Shown piece by piece: positions 52,547 through 63,844 of a stretch of 64,000 bases of DNA. A model generated the notes under the pieces. It did no database searches, was not told the DNA's origin, and saw only the letters and a program-made list of their open reading frames with translations. The stretch is from Arthrobacter sp. B3I9 (GTDB lineage: Bacteria; Actinomycetota; Actinomycetes; Actinomycetales; Micrococcaceae), in the NCBI RefSeq assembly GCF_030816935.1, contig NZ_JAUSYO010000001.1, forward strand, positions 1,054,001-1,118,000, in the 5' to 3' direction. How positions within the stretch are numbered: the stretch's first letter is position 1; each line of letters starts with the position of its first letter. The translations under genes and the position numbers were made by a program.

Positions 52547-53644
52547 ATGCCCAGCAATGCGTCCCCGCGCTCGCCGGAACCGCCCCCCGGCGCAGCCGTT
52601 CCCATGGGCGCAGCCATTCCCGGGGCGGGACGGCTTCCCGGGCTGGACGAACTCCTCGACGCCGCCCATGTGGTGAGCCTGCCGATGCGCGTGAAGTTCC
52701 GCGGCATCCTCCACCGCGAAGCCCTGCTGCTGGAAGGGCCGCTCGGGTGGGCGGAATTCTGCCCCTTTCCCGAATACGGTGATGCGGAGGCATCGCGCTG
52801 GTTCGCGTCCGCCCTGGAAGCCGGCTGGCAGGGTTTCCCCGAGCCGCTGCGCGCGAGCATCCCGGTCAACGCCACCGTCCCCGCGGTTTCGGCAGACAGG
52901 GTGCCGGAGATTCTCGCCCGCTTCGGCCGGGTGGACGCCGTCAAGGTCAAGGTCGCCGAGCGCGGCCAGAGCCTGGCGGACGACGTTTCCCGCGTCGCCG
53001 CAGTCCGGGAAGCCCTGCCGGATGCCAAAGTCCGGGTGGACGCGAACGGCGGCTGGGACGTCCCGTCGGCCGTCGACGCGCTGACGCGGCTCGCCGACGT
53101 CGGACTCGAATACGCCGAACAGCCGGTGCCCGAAATCGCCGGCCTCGCGGAGGTGCGGCGCCGCCTGCGCTCGGCGGGGACCCCGCTGCTCATTGCGGCG
53201 GACGAAAGCGTGCGCAAGGAGGAGGACCCGCTGAAGGTGGCGCGTGCCGGGGCCGCGGACCTGATCGTGGTGAAGGTGGCCCCGCTCGGGGGAGTACGCC
53301 GCGCCCTGGAGATCGTGGCGCAGGCCGGCCTGCCCGCCGTCGTCAGTTCCGCCCTCGACACCTCGGTCGGCATCCGGGCCGGGCTGGCGCTGGCCGCGGC
53401 CCTTCCCGATCTGCCGTACGCGTGCGGACTCGGCACCGTGTCGCTGCTGGCGGCCGATGTCACCCGTGATCCGCTGGTGCCGGACGACGGCGCCATCCGG
53501 GTCCGCGAGGTCTCAGCAGACCCCGCACTGCTGGCGGAGCACGCCGCCGCCCCGGAGCGCCGGGACTGGTGGCTGGACCGGCTGCGGCGCGTCCATGCGG
53601 AATATATAAAATCACTGGAGTTCACCGGATCTTCATCCGGGTGA
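52547..53644 (+). CDS. menC: MenC: o-succinylbenzoate synthase
   Basis: A 365-residue enolase-superfamily enzyme. The lysines and acids expected in MenC are seen: VKVKVAERG (KxK motif), VRVDANGGWD, EYAEQPV, LIAADESVR and LIVVKVAPLGG. It dehydrates SHCHC to o-succinylbenzoate in menaquinone synthesis. TAGAGT (52535-52540) is 6 nt before the ATG. The last codons are unusually A+T-rich (AATATATAAAATC, 53601-53613) and overlap a PHO-box-like sequence for phoX. Confidence 0.92.
   Translation: MPSNASPRSPEPPPGAAVPMGAAIPGAGRLPGLDELLDAAHVVSLPMRVKFRGILHREALLLEGPLGWAEFCPFPEYGDAEASRWFASALEAGWQGFPEPLRASIPVNATVPAVSADRVPEILARFGRVDAVKVKVAERGQSLADDVSRVAAVREALPDAKVRVDANGGWDVPSAVDALTRLADVGLEYAEQPVPEIAGLAEVRRRLRSAGTPLLIAADESVRKEEDPLKVARAGAADLIVVKVAPLGGVRRALEIVAQAGLPAVVSSALDTSVGIRAGLALAAALPDLPYACGLGTVSLLAADVTRDPLVPDDGAIRVREVSADPALLAEHAAAPERRDWWLDRLRRVHAEYIKSLEFTGSSSG
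53620..53641 (+). promoter_or_regulatory. PHO-box-like direct repeat upstream of phoX
   Basis: GTTCACC (53620-53626) and CTTCATC (53631-53637) repeat every 11 nt with 4-nt spacers, matching the actinobacterial PhoP box built from GTTCAYC units. It lies at the end of menC, about 70 bp before the phoX ATG, with GATATC at 53657-53662 as a possible -10. Confidence 0.5.
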
Positions 53645-53671
53645 CGGCTCTCGGTTGATATCGGGTGACAC

Positions 53672-53692
53672 GGTGGGCAGGCACATCCCACC
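53672..53692 (+). other. Hairpin in the phoX leader
   Basis: GGTGGG (53672-53677) and CCCACC (53687-53692) can pair around a 9-nt loop just before the ribosome site GGAAGG of phoX. It may affect translation; no known riboswitch is recognised. Confidence 0.35.
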
Positions 53693-53707
53693 CTTGGAAG
53701 GTCTCCC

Positions 53708-55792
53708 ATGTCTGTCATCCCCGGCCGCAAATTCGCCCTGCTTCCCATGCTCGGGCACACCAAAGGCAAGCGCAGCCCCGTCACCTGTGCCCTGAAGTGC
53801 GACAACGCCTGCTCCGGCGACGTCTGCAACACCAGCTCCAACGATTACTTCCGGGACATCGCTTCGACCGCCATGTCGCGCCGCGCGGTCCTGGGCTTCG
53901 GGGCAGCGGGAGCGCTCGCCGTCGCGTTCGGTGGCGGGCTCACGGCGGCAGAGCCCGCGGTGGCCGACGGTGGTCCGGGCCTCGCAGCGGCCGCCAAGAA
54001 CGGCTTCGGCCGTTCCAAGCTCAGCTTCGCGGCCATCCCGGCGGTGGACGCCGCCGTCGACACCTTCACTGTGCCGGCCGGGTTCGGTTGGCGGCCGGTC
54101 ATCCGCTGGGGTGACCCGCTGTTCAACGACGCACCGGACTTTGACCTCAACAGCCAGACCCCCGCTGCTCAGGCGCGGCAGTTCGGCTACAACAATGACT
54201 ACACGGACATCCTCGAGGTTCCGGGCAGCAAGGGGCGCCGCGCCCTCCTGTTCGCCAACCACGAGTACACCAACGAGACCATCATGTTCCCGCCCTCACT
54301 GCCCGCGGCCCAGGTCCGGGCCGTGGCCGCCGCCGCCCACGGGCTGACCGTCGTCGAGTTGGAACGCCGAAACAAGAACCAGCCCTGGACCTACGTCAAG
54401 GGCGCCCCGCTCAACCGCCGGTACCTCATCGACACCACCTACGAGCTGACCGGCCCGGTTGCCGGCTCAGCCCTGGTCCGCACGGCAGCCGACCCGGCCG
54501 GCCGCTCGATCCGCGGGACGTTGGGCAACTGTTCCGGCGGCACCACGCCGTGGGGCACCGTCCTCTCCGGCGAGGAAAACTTCAACGGCTACTTTGTCTC
54601 CCCGGGCACGTCCGCGGCGGACAAGCGGTACGGGCTCACCAACAAGCCCACCGCGCGGCAGTGGGAACTGGATGATCCCCGCTTCAACACCAACAATGCC
54701 GGTTACGAGAATGAGGCCAACCGCTTCGGCTGGATCGTAGAAGTGGACCCCTTTAATCCCACCTCCACGCCGAAAAAGCACTCCGCGCTGGGCCGCTTCA
54801 AGCATGAGGGCGCCAACGTGATCGTGGCCAAGTCCGGGCACGTTGTGGCGTACATGGGCGATGACGAGCGCTTCGACTACTTGTACAAGTTCGTCTCCGC
54901 CGGAACCTACCGCGAAGGAGACCGCGCGCACAACATGACCCTCCTGTCCGAGGGCAACCTGTACGTCGCCAAGTTCACGGGCAGCTCGCCGGCCCTGCAG
55001 CTGGACGGCAGCGGCGCCGTGCCTTCCGACGGCGGCTTCGACGGCACCGGCCAGTGGCTGCCGCTGGTGGTGGACGGCAAGTCTGCGGTGGCAGGAATGT
55101 CGGTCGAGGAAGTCCTTGTCTACACGCGGCTGGCCGCGGACAAGGTCGGGCCCACCAAGATGGACCGCTGCGAGGACGTGCAGCCCAGCCTGCACACCGG
55201 CAAGGTCTACGTCGCCTGCACCAACAACTCGGACCGCGGCAACTTCGGCAAGGAGGGCGCCACCGAGGTCAACCCGCGCAACAACAACCGGAATGGGCAC
55301 ATCGTCGAGATCACCGAGACCGGCGACCAGGCATCCACCGCTTTCACCTGGAACCTCCTGATGGTCTGCGGCGACCCGGCCCAGGGCGATGCCACCTACT
55401 TCTCCGGCTTTCCGGTGGACCAGGTCTCACCCATCTCCTGCCCGGACAACCTCGCGTTCGACTCCGTTGGCAACCTCTGGATCTCCACCGACGGGGCCCC
55501 GTCGAGCACCGGCAAGGCGGACGGGCTGTTCAAGGTCACCCTGGACGGCCCGGAGCGCGGCCGGGTGGAGCAGTTCCTCGCCGTCCCGCGCGATGCAGAA
55601 ACCTGCGGGCCCGTCATCCACGACGACGAACGCTCGGTCTTCGTCTCCGTGCAGCACCCGGGCGAGGACGGCTCTTTCGACGCGCAGCTCTCCTTCTTCC
55701 CGGACTACGTGGAGGCCGGCGCAAAGCCCGGGCCCGGCCAGGTCCGGGCGCCGCGCCCGTCCGTCGTGCAGGTCTTCCGCACCGACGGCTGA
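53708..55792 (+). CDS. phoX: PhoX family phosphatase (Tat-exported)
   Basis: A 694-residue PhoX/DUF839 protein. The Tat motif SRRAVLGF (57-64) is preceded by ~55 residues with four Cys (CALKCDNACSGDVC), a feature I recall in actinobacterial PhoX proteins. The mature part is a beta-propeller with LFANHEYTNETIMFP, SGEENFNGYF, HEGANVIVAKSGHVVAYMGD and MDRCEDVQPSLHTGKVYVAC. PhoX enzymes are Ca/Fe-dependent alkaline phosphatases that free phosphate outside the cell. The PHO-box-like repeat upstream fits control by phosphate starvation. Confidence 0.92.
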   Translation: MSVIPGRKFALLPMLGHTKGKRSPVTCALKCDNACSGDVCNTSSNDYFRDIASTAMSRRAVLGFGAAGALAVAFGGGLTAAEPAVADGGPGLAAAAKNGFGRSKLSFAAIPAVDAAVDTFTVPAGFGWRPVIRWGDPLFNDAPDFDLNSQTPAAQARQFGYNNDYTDILEVPGSKGRRALLFANHEYTNETIMFPPSLPAAQVRAVAAAAHGLTVVELERRNKNQPWTYVKGAPLNRRYLIDTTYELTGPVAGSALVRTAADPAGRSIRGTLGNCSGGTTPWGTVLSGEENFNGYFVSPGTSAADKRYGLTNKPTARQWELDDPRFNTNNAGYENEANRFGWIVEVDPFNPTSTPKKHSALGRFKHEGANVIVAKSGHVVAYMGDDERFDYLYKFVSAGTYREGDRAHNMTLLSEGNLYVAKFTGSSPALQLDGSGAVPSDGGFDGTGQWLPLVVDGKSAVAGMSVEEVLVYTRLAADKVGPTKMDRCEDVQPSLHTGKVYVACTNNSDRGNFGKEGATEVNPRNNNRNGHIVEITETGDQASTAFTWNLLMVCGDPAQGDATYFSGFPVDQVSPISCPDNLAFDSVGNLWISTDGAPSSTGKADGLFKVTLDGPERGRVEQFLAVPRDAETCGPVIHDDERSVFVSVQHPGEDGSFDAQLSFFPDYVEAGAKPGPGQVRAPRPSVVQVFRTDG

Positions 55793-55803
55793 CCCTCCTT
55801 GGG

Positions 55804-55853
55804 CAACGCTCCCTCACCTCCCGCCGCCACGACGGCGGAAGGCGGGGAGCGTT
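55804..55853. repeat. ACGCTCCC-type inverted repeat between phoX and argS
   Basis: AACGCTCCC (55805-55813) pairs with GGGAGCGTT (55845-55853), with an inner CCGCCG/CGGCGG pair. The outer arm shares ACGCTCCCTCAC with the repeats after paaZ (8031-8121). It may end phoX transcription. Confidence 0.65.
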
Positions 55854-55885
55854 CGGGCCCGGCCGAAACTGATAATTTGAACAGT

Positions 55886-57683
<1,798 letters not shown>

Positions 57684-57694
<11 letters not shown>

Positions 57695-57719
57695 GTACCG
57701 GCGAACATGTGAGTACGGC
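57684..57719. repeat. Tandem 18-bp duplication at the argS/menD junction
   Basis: GAACATGTGAGTAC occurs at the start of both units (57684-57701 and 57702-57719), differing only near the end. Each unit carries a GTG in the menD frame, giving two possible starts (57691 and 57709) and the peptide VSTGEHVSTA. The first GTG overlaps the argS stop (GTGA). Confidence 0.85.
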
Positions 57720-59415
57720 CGGCGGACTCGGCGCGCTGGACGCCGCCCGCATCGCCGTCGCGGCGCTGCTGGACGGCGGGGTGCGCGTGGTGGTCGTGGC
57801 ACCCGGCTCGCGGTCAGCGCCCATGGCCTACGCCCTCGCCGAGGCCGACGCCGCCGGACGCGTGGAGCTGCTGGTCAGGATCGACGAGCGATCCGCCGGC
57901 TTCACCGCCCTCGGACTCGCCCTGGCCACCGGGGCCCCGGCCGCCGTGCTGACCACTTCCGGAACCGCCGTCGGAAACCTGATGCCGGCCGTCATGGAGG
58001 CCAACCACGCCGCCGTGCCGCTGGTGGTCCTCTCGGCGGACCGGCCCGAGGAACTCAGGGGCACCGGGGCCAACCAGACGACACTGCAGCTGGACCTTTT
58101 CGGGGAGCATGTGCGTTTCGCCGTCGACGTCCCCGCCGGTACCGACCCGCAGCGCGCGGTGGAGACCGCACTGAGCGCTGCCACCGGAGCCTTCGAGGGC
58201 ACCCCGCCCGGGCCTGTGCAGCTCAATCTGGCGTTCCGCGACCCTTTGGTGCCGAGTCCGGGGGAGAAGCTCCCGCCCGAGTCCGGCCGCCGCGTGTACC
58301 GGGCGGCCGGCAGTCCCTTGGTCCTGGAGTTTCCGCCCGCCTCCGGTGAACTTCCCAAGCGGCGCACAGTGGTTCTGGCCGGCCACGACGCCGGCCCCGT
58401 CGCCGAGGCGTTTGCCCGCGCCCACGGCCTGCCGCTGCTTGCCGAGCCCTCCTCCGGTGCCCGCTTCGGGCCGAACGCGGTGGGACCCTACCGGCTGCTG
58501 CTGGACCACTTCGGGCCGGAGTCGGCGCAACCGATCGAGCGTGTGGTGCTCTTCGGCCGGCCCACCCTCTCCCGGCCCGTGAGCGCCCTGCTGGCCCGCG
58601 CCGATGTCCCCTCGGCCCTGTACCAGCCCGTCCCGGTGGCCTGGTACGAACCCGGCCGGCGCACCGAACTGCCGCTGGACAACCTGACCGATCTGGCGGA
58701 CTTCGCCGGGCGGGGGTCCGTTGCCTGGCTTGATGCCTGGCTACTCGCCGGTGCCGCCGCGCAGCACACCGTCGACTCCGTGCTGGCCGAAAGCGGCGCC
58801 GCCACCGGTCCGTCGGTGGGGGCTTTGGTCTGGCAGCACTCAACCGGGCAGCTGGTACTGGGGTCCTCCAACGGCATCCGCGACGTGGACCTCGCCGGCG
58901 CGCCGCCGCCCGAACCCCGGGCCAGCGTTTTCGCCAACCGCGGCCTCGCCGGAATCGACGGGACCATCTCCACCGCCACCGGCATCGCCCTTGGCGGACG
59001 GCAGGACACGACCGTCCTGCTGGGCGACGTCACCTTCCTGCACGACGCCGGCGGTCTCCTGCTCGGCGCCGGGGAAGCCGAGCCCGGTCTGCGGATCGTG
59101 GTCCTCAACGATGCCGGCGGTGCCATCTTTGGGCTCCTGGAGCACGGCGCGGTCGAGGTTTCCGGCCGGTACGGGAACGCCGTCGAACGTCTCTTCGGCA
59201 CTCCCCACTCCGTGGACCTTGCCGCCCTCGCCGCGGCCTACGGCGTTCCGCACCGCCGGGTGAGCACTACGGCGGAGCTCGGCGCAGCGCTGGCCGAGCC
59301 ATGGCAGGGCCGCGGCATCATCGAGGTGCGCACCGACCGGCACGGGCTCCGCGACCTGCACGGGCGCATCCGCACGGCTGTGTCCGCCGCGGTGACAGGG
59401 GTCCTCGGGCAGTAG
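57691..59415 (+). CDS. menD: MenD: SEPHCHC synthase
   Basis: A 574-residue thiamine-diphosphate enzyme: VVVVAPGSRSAPMAYALAE with Glu in the cofactor region (RIDERSAGFTALGLA), TSGTAVGNLMPAVMEANHA, GTGANQTTLQ, and the C-terminal diphosphate motif GDVTFLHDAGGLLLG...NDAGGAIF. It adds 2-oxoglutarate to isochorismate in menaquinone synthesis. The GTG at 57691 overlaps the argS stop; GTG 57709 is an equal alternative created by the tandem duplication. Confidence 0.94.
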
Positions 59416-59423
59416 CAGGGTAC

Positions 59424-59470
59424 AAAAACAAAACAGCCGCTACGTTGATCCACGTAGCGGCTGTTCTATG
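59424..59470. terminator. Bidirectional terminator between menD and the second ABC operon
   Basis: A perfect 13-bp stem ACAGCCGCTACGT / ACGTAGCGGCTGT (59433-59445 and 59452-59464) with a 6-nt loop. On the minus strand it is followed by TTTTGTTTTTG, so it is mainly the terminator of the ABC operon; the right side is less T-rich. Confidence 0.88.
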
Positions 59471-59490
59471 GATTGCGCAAACGTTCCCGC

Positions 59491-60267
59491 CTACAGCACC
59501 CGGCTCAGGAATTCCTTGGTGCGGGCGTGCTGCGGGTTCGAGAGCACCTCACGAGGGTCGCCCGACTCTACGACGACGCCGCCGTCCATGAACGTCAGCC
59601 GGTCGCCCACCTCGCGGGCAAAACCAATCTCATGGGTCACGACAATCATGGTCATGCCGGATTTTGCGAGGTCCTTCATGACGTTCAGGACATCGCCCAC
59701 AAGCTCCGGGTCCAAAGCGGAGGTGGGCTCATCGAAGAGCATCAGCTCCGGGTCCATGGCCAGGGCCCTGGCGATGGCCACGCGCTGCTGCTGCCCGCCG
59801 GACAGCTGCGAAGGGTAGTGGCCGGCGCGGTCCGCCAGCCCGACCCGGTCCAGCAGCTCCAGAGCCCGCTTCCGGGCAGCATCCCGCGGCTGGCCCTTGA
59901 CCTGGACCGGGGCTTCCATGATGTTCTGCAGCGCCGTCTTGTGCGGGAAGAGATTGAAGCGCTGGAACACCATGCCGATCTCGCGCCGCTGCGCTGCGAT
60001 CTCCTTGGCCTTCAGATCGTGCAGGCGGCCCTTGACCTCGCGGTAGCCGATGAGCTCGCCGCCCACGGAGATACGCCCGGCGCTGATCGTTTCCAGCAGG
60101 TTCACGCAGCGGAGCATCGTGGACTTGCCGGAACCGGAAGGGCCGATCACCACTGACACTTCACCCTGGTTGACGGTCAGGTCGATCCCGCGGAGCACGT
60201 GGTGGTGCCCGTAGAACTTGTGGAGACCTTCGATCTTGACCAGCGCGTTCTGGGTTGTCACGGTCAT
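59491..60267 (-). CDS. Amino acid ABC transporter ATP-binding protein
   Basis: A 258-residue GlnQ-type ATPase with Walker [15 protein letters not shown]-loop [10 protein letters not shown], signature [15 protein letters not shown] and Walker [16 protein letters not shown]. It overlaps the permease stop (ATGA) and is the last gene of the minus-strand operon binding protein-permease-ATPase. Confidence 0.95.
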   Translation of the reverse strand: MTVTTQNALVKIEGLHKFYGHHHVLRGIDLTVNQGEVSVVIGPSGSGKSTMLRCVNLLETISAGRISVGGELIGYREVKGRLHDLKAKEIAAQRREIGMVFQRFNLFPHKTALQNIMEAPVQVKGQPRDAARKRALELLDRVGLADRAGHYPSQLSGGQQQRVAIARALAMDPELMLFDEPTSALDPELVGDVLNVMKDLAKSGMTMIVVTHEIGFAREVGDRLTFMDGGVVVESGDPREVLSNPQHARTKEFLSRVL

Positions 60268-61229
60268 TTCGCCTCCTCCTCGGGGACGTCCATATGCAGG
60301 GCACCCTGGGCGTCGCTGTGCGCAACCGCCGCGGAGGCCTTGGCAGCTGCCGGGTTTACCGCAGCCGGAGCCAGGTTGTCCACGCCCTTGCCGTAATACG
60401 CCTCGATGAAGTGCTGGCCGACCATCAGGATGCTGGTGATGACGAGGTACCAGATGGCCGCCACAATCAGCAGCGGCACCGGCAGGTACGTCCGGTTGGC
60501 CAGGGTGTTCGTGGCGAAGGTCAGGTCCAGGGTGAACGGCACGGCGAGCACCAGCGAGGTGGTCTTCAGCATGCCGATGGTTTCATTGCCGGTCGGCGGC
60601 ACGATCACGCGCATGGCCTGCGGCAGGATGATCCGCCACATGATCTTGGTCTTGCCCATGCCCAGCGCTTCAGCGGCTTCCATCTGGCCGCGGTCCACGG
60701 ACTTGAGGCCCGCCCGGAAGATTTCGGCCAGGTAGGCGGATTCGTTGAGGCCCAGGCCCAGGATCGCCGCAACGGTGGCGTTGACAATGGTGCTCGTATC
60801 CATGCTGAAGAGCTCGGGACCAAACGGGACGCCGGCGCTGATCTTCGGATACAGAACGGAAATCAAGCCCCAGAAGACCAGCTGGGTGTACACGGGGGTG
60901 CCGCGGAAGAACCAGACCCAGACCCAGCTGGACCAGCGGAAGACCGGATTGTCGGACTGCCGCATGAAAGCCAGCAGGATGGCCAGGACGATGGCCAGAA
61001 CCATGGACGCCACCGTCAGCAGCAGGGTCCAGCCAACGCCCTGGACCACCTTGACGTCCAGGATGTAGGTGCCCACGATGTCCCAGCGGAAGTTGCTGTT
61101 CGTTACCAGGGACTGCAGGAACACGGCCACGAAGCCGAGGATAACCACGGCGCTGATCCACCGGCCGGGGTGCCGCACCGGTACGGACTTATTGAGTACC
61201 GGTGCGGCGTTTTCCTGCTGACGTTCCAT
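60264..61229 (-). CDS. Amino acid ABC transporter permease
   Basis: A 321-residue permease of the HisMQ/GlnP type, longer than usual. It has a ~30-residue hydrophilic N-terminus, about six membrane segments, [18 protein letters not shown] and the EAA loop [22 protein letters not shown], and a cytosolic C-terminal tail of ~50 residues. AGGTG precedes ATG 61229. Confidence 0.93.
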   Translation of the reverse strand: MERQQENAAPVLNKSVPVRHPGRWISAVVILGFVAVFLQSLVTNSNFRWDIVGTYILDVKVVQGVGWTLLLTVASMVLAIVLAILLAFMRQSDNPVFRWSSWVWVWFFRGTPVYTQLVFWGLISVLYPKISAGVPFGPELFSMDTSTIVNATVAAILGLGLNESAYLAEIFRAGLKSVDRGQMEAAEALGMGKTKIMWRIILPQAMRVIVPPTGNETIGMLKTTSLVLAVPFTLDLTFATNTLANRTYLPVPLLIVAAIWYLVITSILMVGQHFIEAYYGKGVDNLAPAAVNPAAAKASAAVAHSDAQGALHMDVPEEEAK

Positions 61230-61264
61230 CGCTACACCTGATGGTTGGTGGGTGGCGGGAAGAC

Positions 61265-62218
61265 TCAAGACGCGGCCGCCGGGTTGACCTCGGACTTGGT
61301 GATGGCGCCTTCGGCGTTGCCCCAGCCCTCAAGGATCTTCTTGTAGGACCCGTCCTCGATCAGCTTGGTCACCGTCTTCTGGATGACGTCGGCAAGGGCG
61401 GTGTCCGACTTCGCAACGGCGATACCCTGCGGGGCGGCATCGTAGACGTCGCCGAGCTTCTCCAGCTGGCCGTTGGTCTGGGTCAGCGCGTAGCCGATGA
61501 TGGGGGAGTCGGCCGCCATGGCATCGATGCTGCCGTTGACAAGGCGGGTGGTGACGTCCGTCTGGTTCTTGAGCGTGACGATGTCGATGGGCTTCTTGCC
61601 TTCAGCGGCGCACTTCTTGTTCCGGTCGGACAGGTCCGGGTCTTCCTGGACGGTGCCGGTCTGGACGCCGATCGACTTGCCGCAGACGTCGTCGAGGGAG
61701 AACTTCTTCGGGTTGCCCTTCTGGACTGCCCAGGTGGTGCCGGCCTTGAAGTAGCTGACCATGTTCACGGCGCCGAGGCGCTCATTGTTAATGGTGAACG
61801 AGGACATGCCGATGTCGTATTTCGGGCCCAGCGCCGGAAGGATGCCGGTGAATTCTGCCGTCTGCACCTGCACCTTGAGTCCCAGGGTCGCGCCGATGGC
61901 TTTGGCGAGGTCAACGTCGTAGCCCACGGGGGTCTGGCCGTCATTGCCCAGGAATTCCGCGGGGGCGTAGCTCGTGTCCGAGCCCACGGTCAGCGTTCCC
62001 TTGGACTTGATGGCCGCGGGGACCATGGCCGCCAGGGAGTCGTCTTTCTGGACCGTCGCGGGGTCGAAGCTTGCTTTGGCGCTGCCGGAGGGCGTGGCTG
62101 CGCCTCCTGTGCCCGTCTCGGAGGCGTTGGTGCAGGCCGAGAGGGCCAGTGCACCGGCGGCAAGTACGACGGCGGCCTTGAGCGTGGTGTTGCTCAGGAG
62201 CGAACGGGAGATCTGCAT
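61265..62218 (-). CDS. Amino acid ABC transporter substrate-binding lipoprotein
   Basis: A 317-residue family-3 binding protein with lipobox LSAC (Cys29). The mature part contains SDTSYAPAEFLGNDGQTPVGY, DLAKAIGATLGLKVQVQ, YDIGMSSFTINNERL and the hinge region GVQTGTVQEDPD. It is first in the operon; AAAGG lies upstream of the ATG, and an A+T-rich region with TACACT/TATAAC boxes before it probably holds the promoter. Confidence 0.93.
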   Translation of the reverse strand: MQISRSLLSNTTLKAAVVLAAGALALSACTNASETGTGGAATPSGSAKASFDPATVQKDDSLAAMVPAAIKSKGTLTVGSDTSYAPAEFLGNDGQTPVGYDVDLAKAIGATLGLKVQVQTAEFTGILPALGPKYDIGMSSFTINNERLGAVNMVSYFKAGTTWAVQKGNPKKFSLDDVCGKSIGVQTGTVQEDPDLSDRNKKCAAEGKKPIDIVTLKNQTDVTTRLVNGSIDAMAADSPIIGYALTQTNGQLEKLGDVYDAAPQGIAVAKSDTALADVIQKTVTKLIEDGSYKKILEGWGNAEGAITKSEVNPAAAS

Positions 62219-62435
62219 TTTTCTTACCTTTTGTTGCAGGGGATGCGAGAACTAAGACGAGTTATAGTGTATCGCCGAACAAGAGATGTACGTCACAGAA
62301 AACTTACATTCACTATTGGATAACTATATCCACGCCGAATGCAAGCGGTACGGGGGCAGGCTGTCTGGGATCCCGGATCCGCCTGCCCCTCAGGTCAGGG
62401 GGTGGCAGACCTCGGGCGCCCGCACGTCGGTGGGG
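62219..62435. other. Intergenic region between the ABC operon and menF
   Basis: About 217 bp without a gene. The left half is A+T-rich (62255-62335) and must contain the promoter of the ABC operon. The right half has a hairpin GGGGCAGGC (62353-62361) / GCCTGCCCC (62381-62389) with an inner GGATCC; it can end menF transcription although it has no T-run. Confidence 0.6.
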
Positions 62436-63758
62436 TCAGCTGCTGATGCCCAGGGATTCCAGCATCGGGCGGAACTTCGCCCAGGTCTCGGCCAGTTCGG
62501 CCTCGGGCACGGACCCCTCCACGACACCGCAGCCGGCATAAAGCCGGACCGTGTCCGGGCCCTCGATGACCGCGCCGCGCAGGGCGATGCCCCACTCGCC
62601 GTTGCCCGCGGCGTCAAGCCAGCCAACCGGGCCGGCATAGGGGCCCCGGTCCAGGTGCTCAAGTTTGCGGATCAGTGCCCCGGCCACGGTAGTGGGAGTA
62701 CCGCAGACCGCAGCAGTGGGATGCAGGGCGTTGATCAGGGCCAGACACGTCGGCACATGGCCTTCCACCTCGGCCAGTTCGGCCTTCACGTCCGAGGCAA
62801 GGTGCCAGACGTTGGGCAGTTCCAGGATGAACGGCTCGCTGTGAGCGTTCATGGCCTCGGAGAACGGGGCCAGTTGGGTGGTGAGCGACTGGATGGCGAT
62901 GTCGTGCTCGTGCCGCTGCTTTTCGGAGCCGGCAAGCACGCGTTCGGCAAACTCCAGCGGCGAGCCGGCTATTCCTTCGGCGTCGCGGCGGTCCAGCGTT
63001 CCGGCCAGGACGCGGGCCTGTGCAGTGCGGCCCTCCACCTGGATCAGCATCTCCGGGGTGGCGCCCACCAGCCCGTCGACGCCGTAGGTCCAGCATTCGC
63101 GGTACCGGACCGCAAGCTGGCGCAGGATCTCGGCCGCGTTAGCTCCGTCGGGGAGGGTGGCGACAATGTCCCTCGCCAGCACCAACTTCTCGAGCGCCCC
63201 GGTGCGGATCTCGGCGACGCCCTTGGCGACGGCGGCCATCCAGTCCGTCTCGCTGAGCGAGCCGGTGCTCAGTTTGGCTTCCCGCCCGGCGGGCTGTTCC
63301 GGCGACGACGACGGCGCCTCCCACCAGCGCCGCAGGGCGGCGCGGGCGCCCGCCTCGGTGAGCTCGTCGTCGTCGAACGTCAGCTGGGTAAGCCAGGCCT
63401 TGCCGTCCCGCATGCCCACCACGATCTCGGGGACAATCAGCCGGGACTCATGAGCGGACGCCTTGGAGAAAGCGAAGGAGCCAAAGGCCACGGGACCCGT
63501 GCCGGGGCAGCCGACAGCGTCGGTGACGTCCGCTTCCAGGACTTGGTGGCGCCACCAGATATCCGCTTCCAGGAACCGCTCGGGGCCGGTGGCGGTGAAC
63601 CGTGCTACCTCGCCGAAGCCCACCAGGCCGGCCTCGCGGCGGGTCCAGCAGAGCACGTCGTTCCGGACCAGAAACGACGGCAGCCCCCCGGGGAACGAAT
63701 CTGCATCGAGGGGGACTGTCAGTGTTCTGATAATTCTGGTATGGAACGCGCTCGTCAT
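62436..63758 (-). CDS. menF: MenF: isochorismate synthase
   Basis: A 440-residue chorismate-binding enzyme. The catalytic half (residues ~180-435) has EKLVLARDIVATLP, WTYGVDGLVGATPEMLIQ, VLAGTLDRR, KQRHEHDIAIQSLT, LHPTAAVCGTPT, GPYAGPVGWLDAAGNGEWGI and IRGAVIEG-like strands; this pattern fits isochorismate synthase rather than anthranilate synthase. It makes isochorismate for MenD. It diverges from the methyltransferase gene, 86 bp away. Confidence 0.92.
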   Translation of the reverse strand: MTSAFHTRIIRTLTVPLDADSFPGGLPSFLVRNDVLCWTRREAGLVGFGEVARFTATGPERFLEADIWWRHQVLEADVTDAVGCPGTGPVAFGSFAFSKASAHESRLIVPEIVVGMRDGKAWLTQLTFDDDELTEAGARAALRRWWEAPSSSPEQPAGREAKLSTGSLSETDWMAAVAKGVAEIRTGALEKLVLARDIVATLPDGANAAEILRQLAVRYRECWTYGVDGLVGATPEMLIQVEGRTAQARVLAGTLDRRDAEGIAGSPLEFAERVLAGSEKQRHEHDIAIQSLTTQLAPFSEAMNAHSEPFILELPNVWHLASDVKAELAEVEGHVPTCLALINALHPTAAVCGTPTTVAGALIRKLEHLDRGPYAGPVGWLDAAGNGEWGIALRGAVIEGPDTVRLYAGCGVVEGSVPEAELAETWAKFRPMLESLGISS

Positions 63759-63844
63759 GATGAGACAACACTACTCCCGCCGCGCCCGCGCCCCGGCCGG
63801 GCCGGTGGTTAGGGGGTGCGTCGAAGATTTGAGACAATAACGGG

